Positions 28,179-35,606 of a DNA stretch of 64,000 nucleotides are shown one piece after another. The DNA lies in the NCBI GenBank assembly GCA_023389155.1, contig JAEWEV010000003.1, forward strand, positions 1-64,000, in the 5' to 3' direction. Under the pieces are notes generated by a model. It ran no database searches and was not told the origin of the DNA. It saw only the letters and a list, made by a program, of their open reading frames with translations. Within the stretch, counting starts at the first letter, position 1; the number at the start of each line of letters is the position of its first letter. This DNA is from Pseudomonadota bacterium. Lineage in GTDB: Bacteria > Pseudomonadota > Gammaproteobacteria > Burkholderiales > Burkholderiaceae_B. The translations under genes were made by a program, and so were the position numbers.

Positions 28179-28916
28179 TTACAGCAACCGTCTCAGAGAC
28201 TCGAAGAACAGCGTCGACTGCAGGCGCTCCTGCTGGATCTGCCGGGCGGCAAGCGCAGCTTTTTCTTCGTCTACCGGTTTCAGTGGCAGACCCGAAGAAT
28301 GCGCCAGCACTTCGACCCGGGCGGCTCGCTCCAGATAATAAAGATCGTCATATGCATAGGCCACACTTTCCCCGCATACAATAGGGCCGTGATTCGTCAG
28401 GAAGGCAACGTCGGCACCATTCATGGCGTGTGCAATACGCTCTCCTTCGGCGTGATCCAGTGCCAGACCATTGTAGGTGCGATCAATGGCAATCCGGTTG
28501 TAATACCGCATGGCGTTTTGTGACAATAATGGATCCAGGCCACCGTTTTCGGTAAGCGTCAATGCAGTTGCGTATGGCATATGCGTATGCAATACGCATT
28601 TTTTCCGGGCGATCCGGTGAACAGCGGCATGAATAAACAGTGCCGTAGGTTCAATTTCGTGTTTTCCCCAAAGCTTATTGCCCTGTGCATCGACCATCAC
28701 AATATCTTCGGCCTGAATTTCTGACCATTGAAAGCCCCGGGGATTCAGCAGAAACCAGTCAGCACAGGCGGGTACCTCTGCGCTGAAATGATTGCAAACG
28801 CCTTCGGAAAGATCGTGAAAGGCGGCTGCCCGCAAGGCAAGCGCCAGATCTTCCCGCAGCTGGGTCGTCTCTTCGGAATGGTAAGTCGTCTCGTACTGGT
28901 GCTGTATGGTATCCAT
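28179..28916 (-). CDS. Class II aldolase/adducin family protein
   Basis: A 245-residue protein of the fuculose-phosphate-aldolase/adducin fold. DLSEGVCNHFSAEVP (35-49), VLHTHMPYATAL with the HxH metal ligands (His110, His112), and FLTNHGPIVCG (His176) give the divalent-metal site pattern. Members without a sugar-phosphate operon act as decarboxylases or retro-aldolases on keto acids. The start is preceded by GGGGAG. It is convergent with the alpha/beta hydrolase gene (53 bases apart) and divergent from the DsbA-like gene. Confidence 0.87.
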   Translation of the reverse strand: MDTIQHQYETTYHSEETTQLREDLALALRAAAFHDLSEGVCNHFSAEVPACADWFLLNPRGFQWSEIQAEDIVMVDAQGNKLWGKHEIEPTALFIHAAVHRIARKKCVLHTHMPYATALTLTENGGLDPLLSQNAMRYYNRIAIDRTYNGLALDHAEGERIAHAMNGADVAFLTNHGPIVCGESVAYAYDDLYYLERAARVEVLAHSSGLPLKPVDEEKAALAARQIQQERLQSTLFFESLRRLL

Positions 28917-29107
28917 TGTTCTCCCCTGAAAAGTAATCGGTTGTTCTGGTAAGCATCACTCCCTAGCCGAATCTCGCCGAATGTAATTAAAGGCTGGATT
29001 AAACATTTTTCCGCAGGCCAGGAGTAATATGCCTAGTCTAGTGCCAATTTGCGCACTTGTGTTAGTTCCATACCTTTCAGACACTTGCGCCCGAAAAAGG
29101 ACTTATG

Positions 29108-29761
29108 ATGAAAAATGCGCTGCACTATATCTATGACCCGCTTTGTGGCTGGTGTTATGCTGCGGCACCCCTGCTGCAGGATATTCTTAGCAGTCCTTTA
29201 CGTGCACAGTTCGCATTTGAAATGCACGCAGGTGGCCTGTTCCAGCGGATGCCATTGCCTGCGGGTAAACGGGCAATGATACGCCAGGCGGATGCAAGGA
29301 TAGCAGAAATAACAGGACAAATATTTGGCGAGGCCTATCTGGATGGCCTGCTTGCCCGTGAGGATACAATTTACGACTCGCTCCCCCCCATTGCCGCCAT
29401 TCTTGCAGCGGGTGCCATCTCGCCCGGCTCCGAGCCGGACATGCTCCATGCCGTACAGAATGCGCATTACCGCCAGGGGCGTGCCATCGTGCAGGAAAAC
29501 ACACTGGCAGACTTGGCGCAGAACCTGGGTCTGGAGCGCGAGTCATTCACAAATCAATACCAGTCCATCCTCAAAGATAATATTCTGGATCATTTGGACA
29601 ATACACTCAGGCTCATGCACGAGGCCGGTGCCCATGGCTTTCCAGCTTTTGTGATCCAGAAAGGACACAGGCTTGAAAGATTGGCACACGAACGGTACTA
29701 TGGCAACGCATCTGCATTCACCGCTATGTTCGCAGACAAATTCAGCAGCAATCCCGATTGA
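29108..29761 (+). CDS. DsbA-family thioredoxin-fold protein (cytosolic)
   Basis: A 217-residue protein with a thioredoxin fold split by a helical insertion. YIYDPLCGWCYAAAP places a CGWC active site at residues 13-16, and AHGFPAFVI near residue 177 holds the cis-Pro loop. No signal peptide is present, so it belongs to the cytosolic FrnE/COG3531-like branch rather than to periplasmic DsbA. It probably acts as a thiol-disulfide oxidoreductase in stress defence. Two ATG codons are adjacent (29105, 29108); AAGGA gives better spacing to 29108. The SMR gene starts 5 bases after its stop. Confidence 0.85.
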   Translation: MKNALHYIYDPLCGWCYAAAPLLQDILSSPLRAQFAFEMHAGGLFQRMPLPAGKRAMIRQADARIAEITGQIFGEAYLDGLLAREDTIYDSLPPIAAILAAGAISPGSEPDMLHAVQNAHYRQGRAIVQENTLADLAQNLGLERESFTNQYQSILKDNILDHLDNTLRLMHEAGAHGFPAFVIQKGHRLERLAHERYYGNASAFTAMFADKFSSNPD

Positions 29762-29765
29762 TCTC

Positions 29766-30113
29766 ATGGCAATGACCCCTGTATCAACCTATCTATTTCT
29801 GGCCGGCGCGATCCTGATGGAAGTGATCGCCACCTCATTTCTCAAATCTTCCGAAAACTTTACCCGACTTGTTCCTTCTCTGATCACAATAGCCGGCTAT
29901 GCAGCCGCTTTTTTCCTGTTGTCTCTCAGTCTTCGAACCATGCCCACCGGTATTGCATACGCAATCTGGTCCGGCGTGGGTATCGTACTCATTTCGTTGA
30001 TTGGCTGGCTATGGTTTGGGCAATCGCTGGATGGCGCAGCCTTGATTGGCATGGGGCTGATTATCGCGGGTGTGGTGGTCATTAACGTGTTTTCCAGCAG
30101 TGTGTCGCACTGA
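29766..30113 (+). CDS. Small multidrug resistance (SMR) transporter, EmrE/SugE-like
   Basis: A 115-residue protein with four membrane helices. ILMEVIATSFLKSSENFTRL carries Glu19, equivalent to Glu14 of EmrE and essential for proton-coupled exchange. SLRTMPTGIAYAIWSGVG is the conserved helix 3 block, and the fourth helix ends VVVINVFS. The helix 1 and 3 wording is closer to EmrE/QacE drug exporters than to guanidinium exporters of the Gdx type. It exports quaternary cations. It is probably co-transcribed with the DsbA-like gene. Confidence 0.9.
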   Translation: MAMTPVSTYLFLAGAILMEVIATSFLKSSENFTRLVPSLITIAGYAAAFFLLSLSLRTMPTGIAYAIWSGVGIVLISLIGWLWFGQSLDGAALIGMGLIIAGVVVINVFSSSVSH

Positions 30114-30205
30114 ACATGACGCCACGCTGGTAATCTGCCGGCGCTCGTCCAAAGCATGTACCCCTGTCGGTCGCCGGCAACGAAGTTTGTGATGCGGTCC
30201 TGCCC

Positions 30206-30221
30206 GCCTTCGAAAGAAGGC
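30206..30221. terminator. GNRA-capped hairpin between convergent genes
   Basis: GCCTTC (30206-30211), GAAA loop, GAAGGC (30216-30221): a perfect 6-base stem closed by a stable tetraloop on the plus strand. It ends one base before the stop of the FMN reductase gene and lies 93 bases after the SMR stop. It has no T-run, so termination is tentative. Confidence 0.35.
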
Positions 30222-30222
30222 C

Positions 30223-30837
30223 TCAGGATATGCGCCCCGCAGTCTGAGCAGTACTAACCAGCGACAACGCCACGCTATCCAAGGCAGCACAATGCTCTTC
30301 GCTGTTCAAATTACCGTTGTCATCAAAGGCATTGGCCGCAAAAGGAATCATCACCATTGCCGGCACGACAAGCATGCCCAGGCCAGACAATACGGTTCGA
30401 AGATGCAGCAGGCCGAGCCTGGTCCCGGATTCGCCCGTGGTCGCCCCGCCGATAGCCGCAACCTTGCCTACAAACGGAATTTTGCCCGCTTCTTCATTAT
30501 CTGTACGAGACACCCAGTCAATGGTGTTCTTTAGCAACGCTGAAATGGAAGCATTTTCTTCAGGAGAAGCGAAGAATACCCCATGATGGGACTTGAACAG
30601 GGCTCGCAACTGACGGGCAGCGTCGGGCAGGCCGTGCTCGGCCTCATCATCGCCGTTATAGAGGCTCATGGGGTAATCGGCCAGACTGATTAAAGTAGCA
30701 GTGCCTCCCGCTTTCTCAACCGCTGTGGACATGCACTTTGCCAGCCGAGTGTTGAACGATTGCCTGCGTGTGCTGCCAGAAAGCAGCAGAATGCGTGGCA
30801 AGACAGTCAGTGTTTTTGACATTTCAACCTGGCTCAT
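30223..30837 (-). CDS. NAD(P)H-dependent FMN reductase family protein
   Basis: A 204-residue flavodoxin-fold enzyme. ILLLSGSTRRQSFNTRLA at about 16-33 is the FMN phosphate-binding loop of the YieF/ChrR/ArsH group. YPMSLYNGDDE follows, then FASPEENASISALLKNTIDWVSR, the P-E-x-N segment that contacts the flavin ring. Such enzymes reduce quinones, chromate or azo dyes with NAD(P)H. I chose ATG 30837 because AAGGAAGG precedes it. It follows the nitroreductase-like gene by 93 bases on the same strand, so they may form a redox-stress pair. Confidence 0.86.
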   Translation of the reverse strand: MSQVEMSKTLTVLPRILLLSGSTRRQSFNTRLAKCMSTAVEKAGGTATLISLADYPMSLYNGDDEAEHGLPDAARQLRALFKSHHGVFFASPEENASISALLKNTIDWVSRTDNEEAGKIPFVGKVAAIGGATTGESGTRLGLLHLRTVLSGLGMLVVPAMVMIPFAANAFDDNGNLNSEEHCAALDSVALSLVSTAQTAGRIS

Positions 30838-30930
30838 TCGACCTTCCTTCAAATGCGTCACTGTGGCCCATCATAACAAATCCGGGACAAACAAAACGCG
30901 CCCGGACGCACCTGAAATGGCACATCACAA

Positions 30931-31542
30931 TCACGCCTGAGCAGAACCCAGACAGAATATGGCTACCGGACTATGTCCCGAACGAACCGTCAGCAGGTCG
31001 GCAAGAGCTGTGTCGTCCACGCCCATTACCAGTACACCACCCATTCCTTCCACCATTGCCGCGAGATACAGCGACTGCGATATCGCGCCTGCTTCAACGT
31101 CTATATATCGCGCTCCGCGTCTGCCGTCCGCTTGCTGTTCGGCAAAATGCGCCAGCGCACTTGCGTAGTCAGCTGTGATGACAATCAGGACCGGCGCAGA
31201 CTCAAGCCAGGTATCTTCAGCCAGCGACACTGCCAGAAAACCACCCTGGGGCGGCACGTTAACGGTGCGATTGAGCTGATGAGTGTGCGCATCAAAATCA
31301 TATGTCCCTGGCGCCATATCCTGAACCCGCCGGGCAATGACGGTCAGGCCCAGCGGGTACAACGCATGGGCTGACGGCGCACCACGGTGCCCTTCTGCGT
31401 CATGTACGCCCTGCGCACAAACCAGAATGCGCCGCAGCGCTTCCGCACTCACACCGCCAGAATCGAACTGCCGGATACTGCGCCGATTCGATATCAGCGA
31501 ATACAGCGTATCCCGCTCCAGTTGTGCTGCGGTAATCCCCAT
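30931..31542 (-). CDS. Nitroreductase-fold flavoprotein, SagB-type
   Basis: A 203-residue protein. SLISNRRSIRQFD near the N-terminus is the FMN-binding RRSxRxF motif of nitroreductases. GAPSAHALYPLGLTVIA and DVEAGAISQSLYLAAMVEGMGG are the patterns of the SagB-type branch, and the latter carries the second FMN contact. SagB enzymes oxidise azolines in peptide natural products, but no precursor peptide or cyclodehydratase is present, so a general oxidoreductase role is more likely. It is first in a pair with the FMN reductase. Confidence 0.83.
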   Translation of the reverse strand: MGITAAQLERDTLYSLISNRRSIRQFDSGGVSAEALRRILVCAQGVHDAEGHRGAPSAHALYPLGLTVIARRVQDMAPGTYDFDAHTHQLNRTVNVPPQGGFLAVSLAEDTWLESAPVLIVITADYASALAHFAEQQADGRRGARYIDVEAGAISQSLYLAAMVEGMGGVLVMGVDDTALADLLTVRSGHSPVAIFCLGSAQA

Positions 31543-31748
31543 GACTTACTCCATATCAAGTACGAAATACCTGATCGAGTTTATCAATAAACGCAATCCC
31601 ATTTGTTGCATCAACGGGATCATCATGTGTCCGCATGTAAGTAGTCAGGCGTCGCAACGGAACCGGATCTGTCACAGCGAAGGAAGTTTCCGACTTTGGA
31701 GCGATATGTCAAACGCAATTTCAGCGCCAATTCAGTTTTACTCATTAC

Positions 31749-31770
31749 AATAGTTAGTTAGCTAACTATT
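31749..31770. promoter_or_regulatory. Palindromic MarR-type operator
   Basis: AATAGTTAG (31749-31757), TTAG, CTAACTATT (31762-31770): perfect 9-base arms. It also contains the 14-base perfect palindrome TAGTTAGCTAACTA at 31755-31768. It sits 47 bases before the MarR-family start. AT-rich TTAG..CTAA palindromes are typical MarR/SlyA sites, so autorepression of the efflux operon is likely. Confidence 0.75.
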
Positions 31771-31816
31771 TCAATTGGCATTCCTTTTTCAAATGCCATT
31801 TTCGGTCCTACTTGCC

Positions 31817-32308
31817 ATGACTAAAAAATCAAATCCCCCCTCGGACGCCACCCTTATGGCCATGAGCCAGACAATGCTGCACATGGCGCGTGCCTATCGC
31901 GCATCTGCTGACCAGTTGCTGGCGGAACTGGGTGTGTCCCAGGCAACGGCTTGGCCGCTCGTCGTCATTCAGCGGCTTGGCGAGGGCGTAAGGCAGAAGG
32001 ATATTGCCGAGGAGCTGGGCATTGAAGCCCCCTCTCTGGTGCGGCTGCTTGATCAGCTGGAAGCCAGCGGGCTGGCTGCACGAAAACTGGATCCTGATGA
32101 TGGACGCAGCAAAACCGTTCACCTGACTGACGCGGGGCGTCGCATAGCAAGTGATATCGACACACGCCTGCTCAGCTTTCGGCGTGAAGTATTTTCAGAC
32201 GTTTCCCAAGAGGATGCTGACGCATTCCTGCGCGTACTCGGCGCAATCAGGACCAACAGTGCTACCGCCGCCAGGGCTTCAGCCAAATATCCGGATTTTC
32301 AGAAATGA
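31817..32308 (+). CDS. MarR family transcriptional repressor
   Basis: A 163-residue winged-helix regulator. LLAELGVSQATAWPLVVIQRLGEGVRQKDIAEELGI holds the helix-turn-helix, and RKLDPDDGRSKTVHLT is the wing, with the DxR(S)K signature of MarR proteins. I start at ATG 31817, since the preceding 14 codons are hydrophobic and overlap the operator region. Its stop overlaps the start of the FUSC pump gene (ATGA), so it is the first gene of a five-gene efflux operon and probably represses it until a phenolic or aromatic-acid-like inducer binds. Confidence 0.9.
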   Translation: MTKKSNPPSDATLMAMSQTMLHMARAYRASADQLLAELGVSQATAWPLVVIQRLGEGVRQKDIAEELGIEAPSLVRLLDQLEASGLAARKLDPDDGRSKTVHLTDAGRRIASDIDTRLLSFRREVFSDVSQEDADAFLRVLGAIRTNSATAARASAKYPDFQK

Positions 32309-34338
32309 CGCTTTTCAACCGCGACGAGGCGCTGTTTTCCTTCAAATGTTATATAAGCGCCATGATGGCGCTTTATATTTCATACAGCGTCGGCCTGGCA
32401 AATCCATTCTGGGCGATGATGACGGCCTATGTGGTGACCACCCAGCCATGGGCAGGAAGCATCCGCTCCAAAGCCCTGTACCGGCTCGGTGGGACAGTGC
32501 TAGGCTCAGCAGCCGCCATCGTCATTATTCCGAATCTTAATCAGAGCCCGCTGCTCACGACTGCGGCTATGGCGCTTTGGGTTGGGGGCTGTCTGTATAT
32601 TTCGCTGCTGGACCGCACACCCCGCTCCTATGTGTTCATGCTCGCGGGCTACACCGCCGCACTGATCGGCTTTCCCGCAGTGGACGATCCGATAGGACTT
32701 TTTGACAAAGGCATCTCACGCGTTGAGGAAATCAGTCTGGGAATTATGTGCGCTGCCCTGATCCACACGCTTGTTCTGCCTCGCAGTATTGCACCTGTGG
32801 TGATATCAGGACTGGACAAAACGCTGGCTGATGCGCGTACATGGATGGTTTCAACCCTGCGCCGTGCCACAGCGGAAGAAGACAGGCAGAATCGCCGCAA
32901 GCTGGCCAACGATATCACCCAGCTGCGTCTGAACGCCACACATATCCCCTTTGATACCAGCAATATCCGCTGGTCTTCGCATCTGTTGCGGGCGTTACTC
33001 AACAGAATTATCAGCCTGACGCCCACGATTTCCTCGGTGGAAGACAGACTCAATGCGCTGCAGGCCGGAGGCCGGCCGCTACCTGCTCCATTGGAAGCAA
33101 TACTTGCAAAAATCAGTAATTGGGTTGAATCGGGAACCTTGCCGGACCCGAATCAGCTGCGGCAATTACATCAGGAAATCGACAATTTTAGGCCAGAGAT
33201 TGGCATCGATACCAGATGGAATGCCCTGCTGACCGCCAGCCTGACCACCCGACTGCACGAACTGATCAACACCTATGCCAAATGTGTTCAGATGCGAAGC
33301 GACCTTGACTCTGGTATTCAGAAAGCTACTGGCGAGACATACGCAAATCGCCGCAAGCCGGACCTGCATATCGACCATGCAATTGCATTGCAATCGGCTA
33401 TGACAGCAGCAATTGCAATTGGCATATGTTGCGTTTTCTGGATCGTAACAGCCTGGCCTCAGGGAGGTACGGCGGCCATGATGGCGGCAGTCTTCAGCTG
33501 CTTTTTCTCTACGCTGGACAATCCGGCGGCGCCCATACGCGTCTTTCTGCGCTACACGATTTACTCCATTCCTGTTTCGGCATTCTACATATTGATTGCG
33601 TTGCCCGCGGTACACACATTTGAAATGCTCGCGATGGTGATCTTTCCGGCTGTATTCGTGCTTTCGGCCCTGGCAGCCCGACCTGCCTTTGCCCTGAAGG
33701 CCATGGCAATGCTCTTTGGGGTACTGGGTTCCCTGGCGCTTACTGATCTTAATCAGGCCACTATGGATGTCTATTTAAACAGCATTACTGGTCAGATCGC
33801 AGGCACAATCGTTGCGGCACTGGTTGCGAGCCTGTTCCGCACAATCAGTGCAGAACGCGCGGTCATCCGTATCCAGAATGCCAGTCGGCATGACCTTGCC
33901 ACGCTGGCATCTACGCGTCGCGCCCGGATCACACCACATCTGACCTCCCGCATGCTTGACCGGGTTGGGCTACTGCAGACACGGCTGCCGGCAGCCAGCC
34001 ACAACGCCATCCCTGTGCATCCCGATCCGCTGCTGGCCCTGCGGGTCGGCAATGATATCGCTGTGCTGCAAACAGCTTTGCAATCCATGCCGCGCTCAGG
34101 CTCGTCTGTCCGCCGGCTGCTGGATGCCCTCGCATCGTACCTGCGAAAACCGCGACGCGAACCCAGCGCGCAATTGCTGCAGGAGATCGACTATACCCTT
34201 TCGGAGGCACTCAAGACTCCTGCTATCGGACCTTTTCGCGATCGCGCGATTATCGCCATGGTGGGCTTGCGTCGCGCCCTGTTTCCCGGAACAACCGATT
34301 TTCCTTCCACTTCTGAACCCAACGAGGCGACATCATGA
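32305..34338 (+). CDS. FUSC/AaeB-like efflux pump inner-membrane protein
   Basis: A 677-residue protein of the aromatic-acid-exporter (FUSC) family. There are two hydrophobic blocks of about five to six helices each: residues about 15-165, beginning FKCYISAMMALYISYSVGLANPFWAMMTAY, and about 355-510 (ALQSAMTAAIAIGICCVFWI, with the repeated FW and P elements). Large cytosolic segments follow each block. The length matches AaeB. With the following DUF1656 and HlyD genes this reproduces the AaeXAB set, which exports hydroxybenzoates and other aromatic acids in E. coli; the order is different (B-X-A). Overlaps of 4 bases on both sides indicate coupled translation. Confidence 0.9.
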   Translation: MTLFNRDEALFSFKCYISAMMALYISYSVGLANPFWAMMTAYVVTTQPWAGSIRSKALYRLGGTVLGSAAAIVIIPNLNQSPLLTTAAMALWVGGCLYISLLDRTPRSYVFMLAGYTAALIGFPAVDDPIGLFDKGISRVEEISLGIMCAALIHTLVLPRSIAPVVISGLDKTLADARTWMVSTLRRATAEEDRQNRRKLANDITQLRLNATHIPFDTSNIRWSSHLLRALLNRIISLTPTISSVEDRLNALQAGGRPLPAPLEAILAKISNWVESGTLPDPNQLRQLHQEIDNFRPEIGIDTRWNALLTASLTTRLHELINTYAKCVQMRSDLDSGIQKATGETYANRRKPDLHIDHAIALQSAMTAAIAIGICCVFWIVTAWPQGGTAAMMAAVFSCFFSTLDNPAAPIRVFLRYTIYSIPVSAFYILIALPAVHTFEMLAMVIFPAVFVLSALAARPAFALKAMAMLFGVLGSLALTDLNQATMDVYLNSITGQIAGTIVAALVASLFRTISAERAVIRIQNASRHDLATLASTRRARITPHLTSRMLDRVGLLQTRLPAASHNAIPVHPDPLLALRVGNDIAVLQTALQSMPRSGSSVRRLLDALASYLRKPRREPSAQLLQEIDYTLSEALKTPAIGPFRDRAIIAMVGLRRALFPGTTDFPSTSEPNEATS

Positions 34339-34556
34339 TGGGTGAAATTGACATTCAGGGCCTATATGTCCCCTGGCTGCTGGTGCTGGCGCTTGTCACA
34401 TTTGTGATAACCAAAGCATTCAGCACTCTGCTTTCCCGACTGGGCTTTTACCGTCTGGTATGGCATCCCGCTTTGTTCGATCTGGGGCTGTACATCATTC
34501 TGCTTTTTGTCGTTCAAAAAACTTTTCCCTATATTCTGAAACTATTGATGGTTTAA
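34335..34556 (+). CDS. DUF1656 (AaeX-like) small membrane protein
   Basis: A 73-residue protein with two membrane helices (LYVPWLLVLALVTFVITKAF, and LFDLGLYIILLFVV). The first motif, E-I-D-I-x-G-x-Y-x-P, is characteristic of DUF1656/AaeX proteins. They always accompany FUSC pumps and HlyD adaptors, but the exact role is unknown. It starts in an ATGA overlap with the pump gene; an alternative ATG lies one codon later. The HlyD gene begins 3 bases after the stop. Confidence 0.9.
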   Translation: MMGEIDIQGLYVPWLLVLALVTFVITKAFSTLLSRLGFYRLVWHPALFDLGLYIILLFVVQKTFPYILKLLMV

Positions 34557-34559
34557 CAA

Positions 34560-35486
34560 ATGAAATTGCTCTCTTTTGGACCGGTTGCCGCTACAGGCCG
34601 GTTCCTGCTTACCATGATCATTCTGGGCCTGGCCATCTTTGCCGGCTGGCAATTATGGCTTCATTACGAGGTAGAACCCTGGACCCGCGATGGTCGAGTC
34701 AAGGCCAACGTTGTCCAAATAGCACCAGATGTGTCCGGGCTGGTAAAAAATGTAGCTGTGCACGATAACCAGGATGTGAAAACCGGCGATTTGCTGTTTG
34801 AAATTGACCACACCCGCTATCAGCTGGCGTATGACCAGGCAAAGGCTGTGGTCGATGCCAGCACGGCCTCCCGCGATCAGGCGCAACGCGACGTAAAACG
34901 CAACCGCTCTCTTGGCAGGCTGGTAGCCGCAGAAGTCATGGAGCAAAGTCGCATGAGATTGAACCAGGCGCAAGCAACGTTAGCCCAGGCTCAGGTGCAG
35001 CTGGCAACGGCTAAACTGAATCTGGCACGCAGTCGCGTCTATGCCGTAACCGATGGGCGTGTCACAAATCTGAATTTGCGTACTGGTGATTACGTCACGG
35101 TGGGTAAACCCGTTCTGGCTCTTATTGATAGCGCGTCGTTCTATGTTGAAGGGTACTTCGAAGAAGGCAAGCTGAAGAATATTCACGTTGATGACCCCGC
35201 CACAGTGACCCTCATGGGAAACAGCGGAACCATCAAGGGCCACGTGCAAAGCATTGCTCTGGGTATCGCCGACCGCGATCGCAGCATTGGCAATGATCTG
35301 CTTCCCAATGTCAATCCCACGTTCAACTGGATTCGGCTGGCTCAGCGCGTTCCCGTACGCGTGGCCATCGATGGAAAAGACCCCGCCACCCTACTCGTGG
35401 CCGGTCAGACCGCGACCGTAAGCATTGACCAAGACGCCGATCAGGCGGCCCTGGGTGGGAACACGAACCGGCGCAAGCTCAATTGA
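34560..35486 (+). CDS. HlyD/EmrA/AaeA-type periplasmic adaptor protein
   Basis: A 308-residue membrane fusion protein. One N-terminal membrane helix (about 15-37) is followed by the barrel-sandwich half-motif TRDGRVKANVVQIAPDVSGLV. A short coiled-coil hairpin (about 90-150, ASRDQAQRDVKRN to QVQLATAKLNLARS) and a second lipoyl half (VYAVTDGRVTNLNLRTGDYV) come next. The length and single short hairpin match AaeA. It bridges the FUSC pump to the outer-membrane channel encoded next. The 120-base gap to that gene holds overlapping inverted repeats. Confidence 0.92.
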   Translation: MKLLSFGPVAATGRFLLTMIILGLAIFAGWQLWLHYEVEPWTRDGRVKANVVQIAPDVSGLVKNVAVHDNQDVKTGDLLFEIDHTRYQLAYDQAKAVVDASTASRDQAQRDVKRNRSLGRLVAAEVMEQSRMRLNQAQATLAQAQVQLATAKLNLARSRVYAVTDGRVTNLNLRTGDYVTVGKPVLALIDSASFYVEGYFEEGKLKNIHVDDPATVTLMGNSGTIKGHVQSIALGIADRDRSIGNDLLPNVNPTFNWIRLAQRVPVRVAIDGKDPATLLVAGQTATVSIDQDADQAALGGNTNRRKLN

Positions 35487-35488
35487 CC

Positions 35489-35554
35489 GGCCGGCTTCCG
35501 TACCGTGAAAAATAAATCAACCTGAAGCTATTTCTCGCAAGCCGGCCACGGTAC
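35489..35554. repeat. Interleaved inverted repeats between adaptor and outer-membrane-factor genes
   Basis: GGCCGGCTT (35489-35497) is the reverse complement of AAGCCGGCC (35539-35547), and GTACCGTG (35500-35507) that of CACGGTAC (35547-35554). The order is a-b-a'-b', so the two stems cannot nest: they would form either a pseudoknot-like fold or two alternative hairpins. It starts 3 bases after the adaptor stop. Partial termination or RNA processing that lowers expression of the next gene is possible. Confidence 0.55.
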
Positions 35555-35606
35555 ACGAACCATCAGACACTACAGAAGCGATTGCAATTTTTAACAGATT
35601 TTGACC

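Noticed and set aside
30931..31542. SagB-type gene as part of a thiazole/oxazole-modified peptide cluster
   Set aside because: No precursor peptide, cyclodehydratase or dedicated exporter is found on either side.
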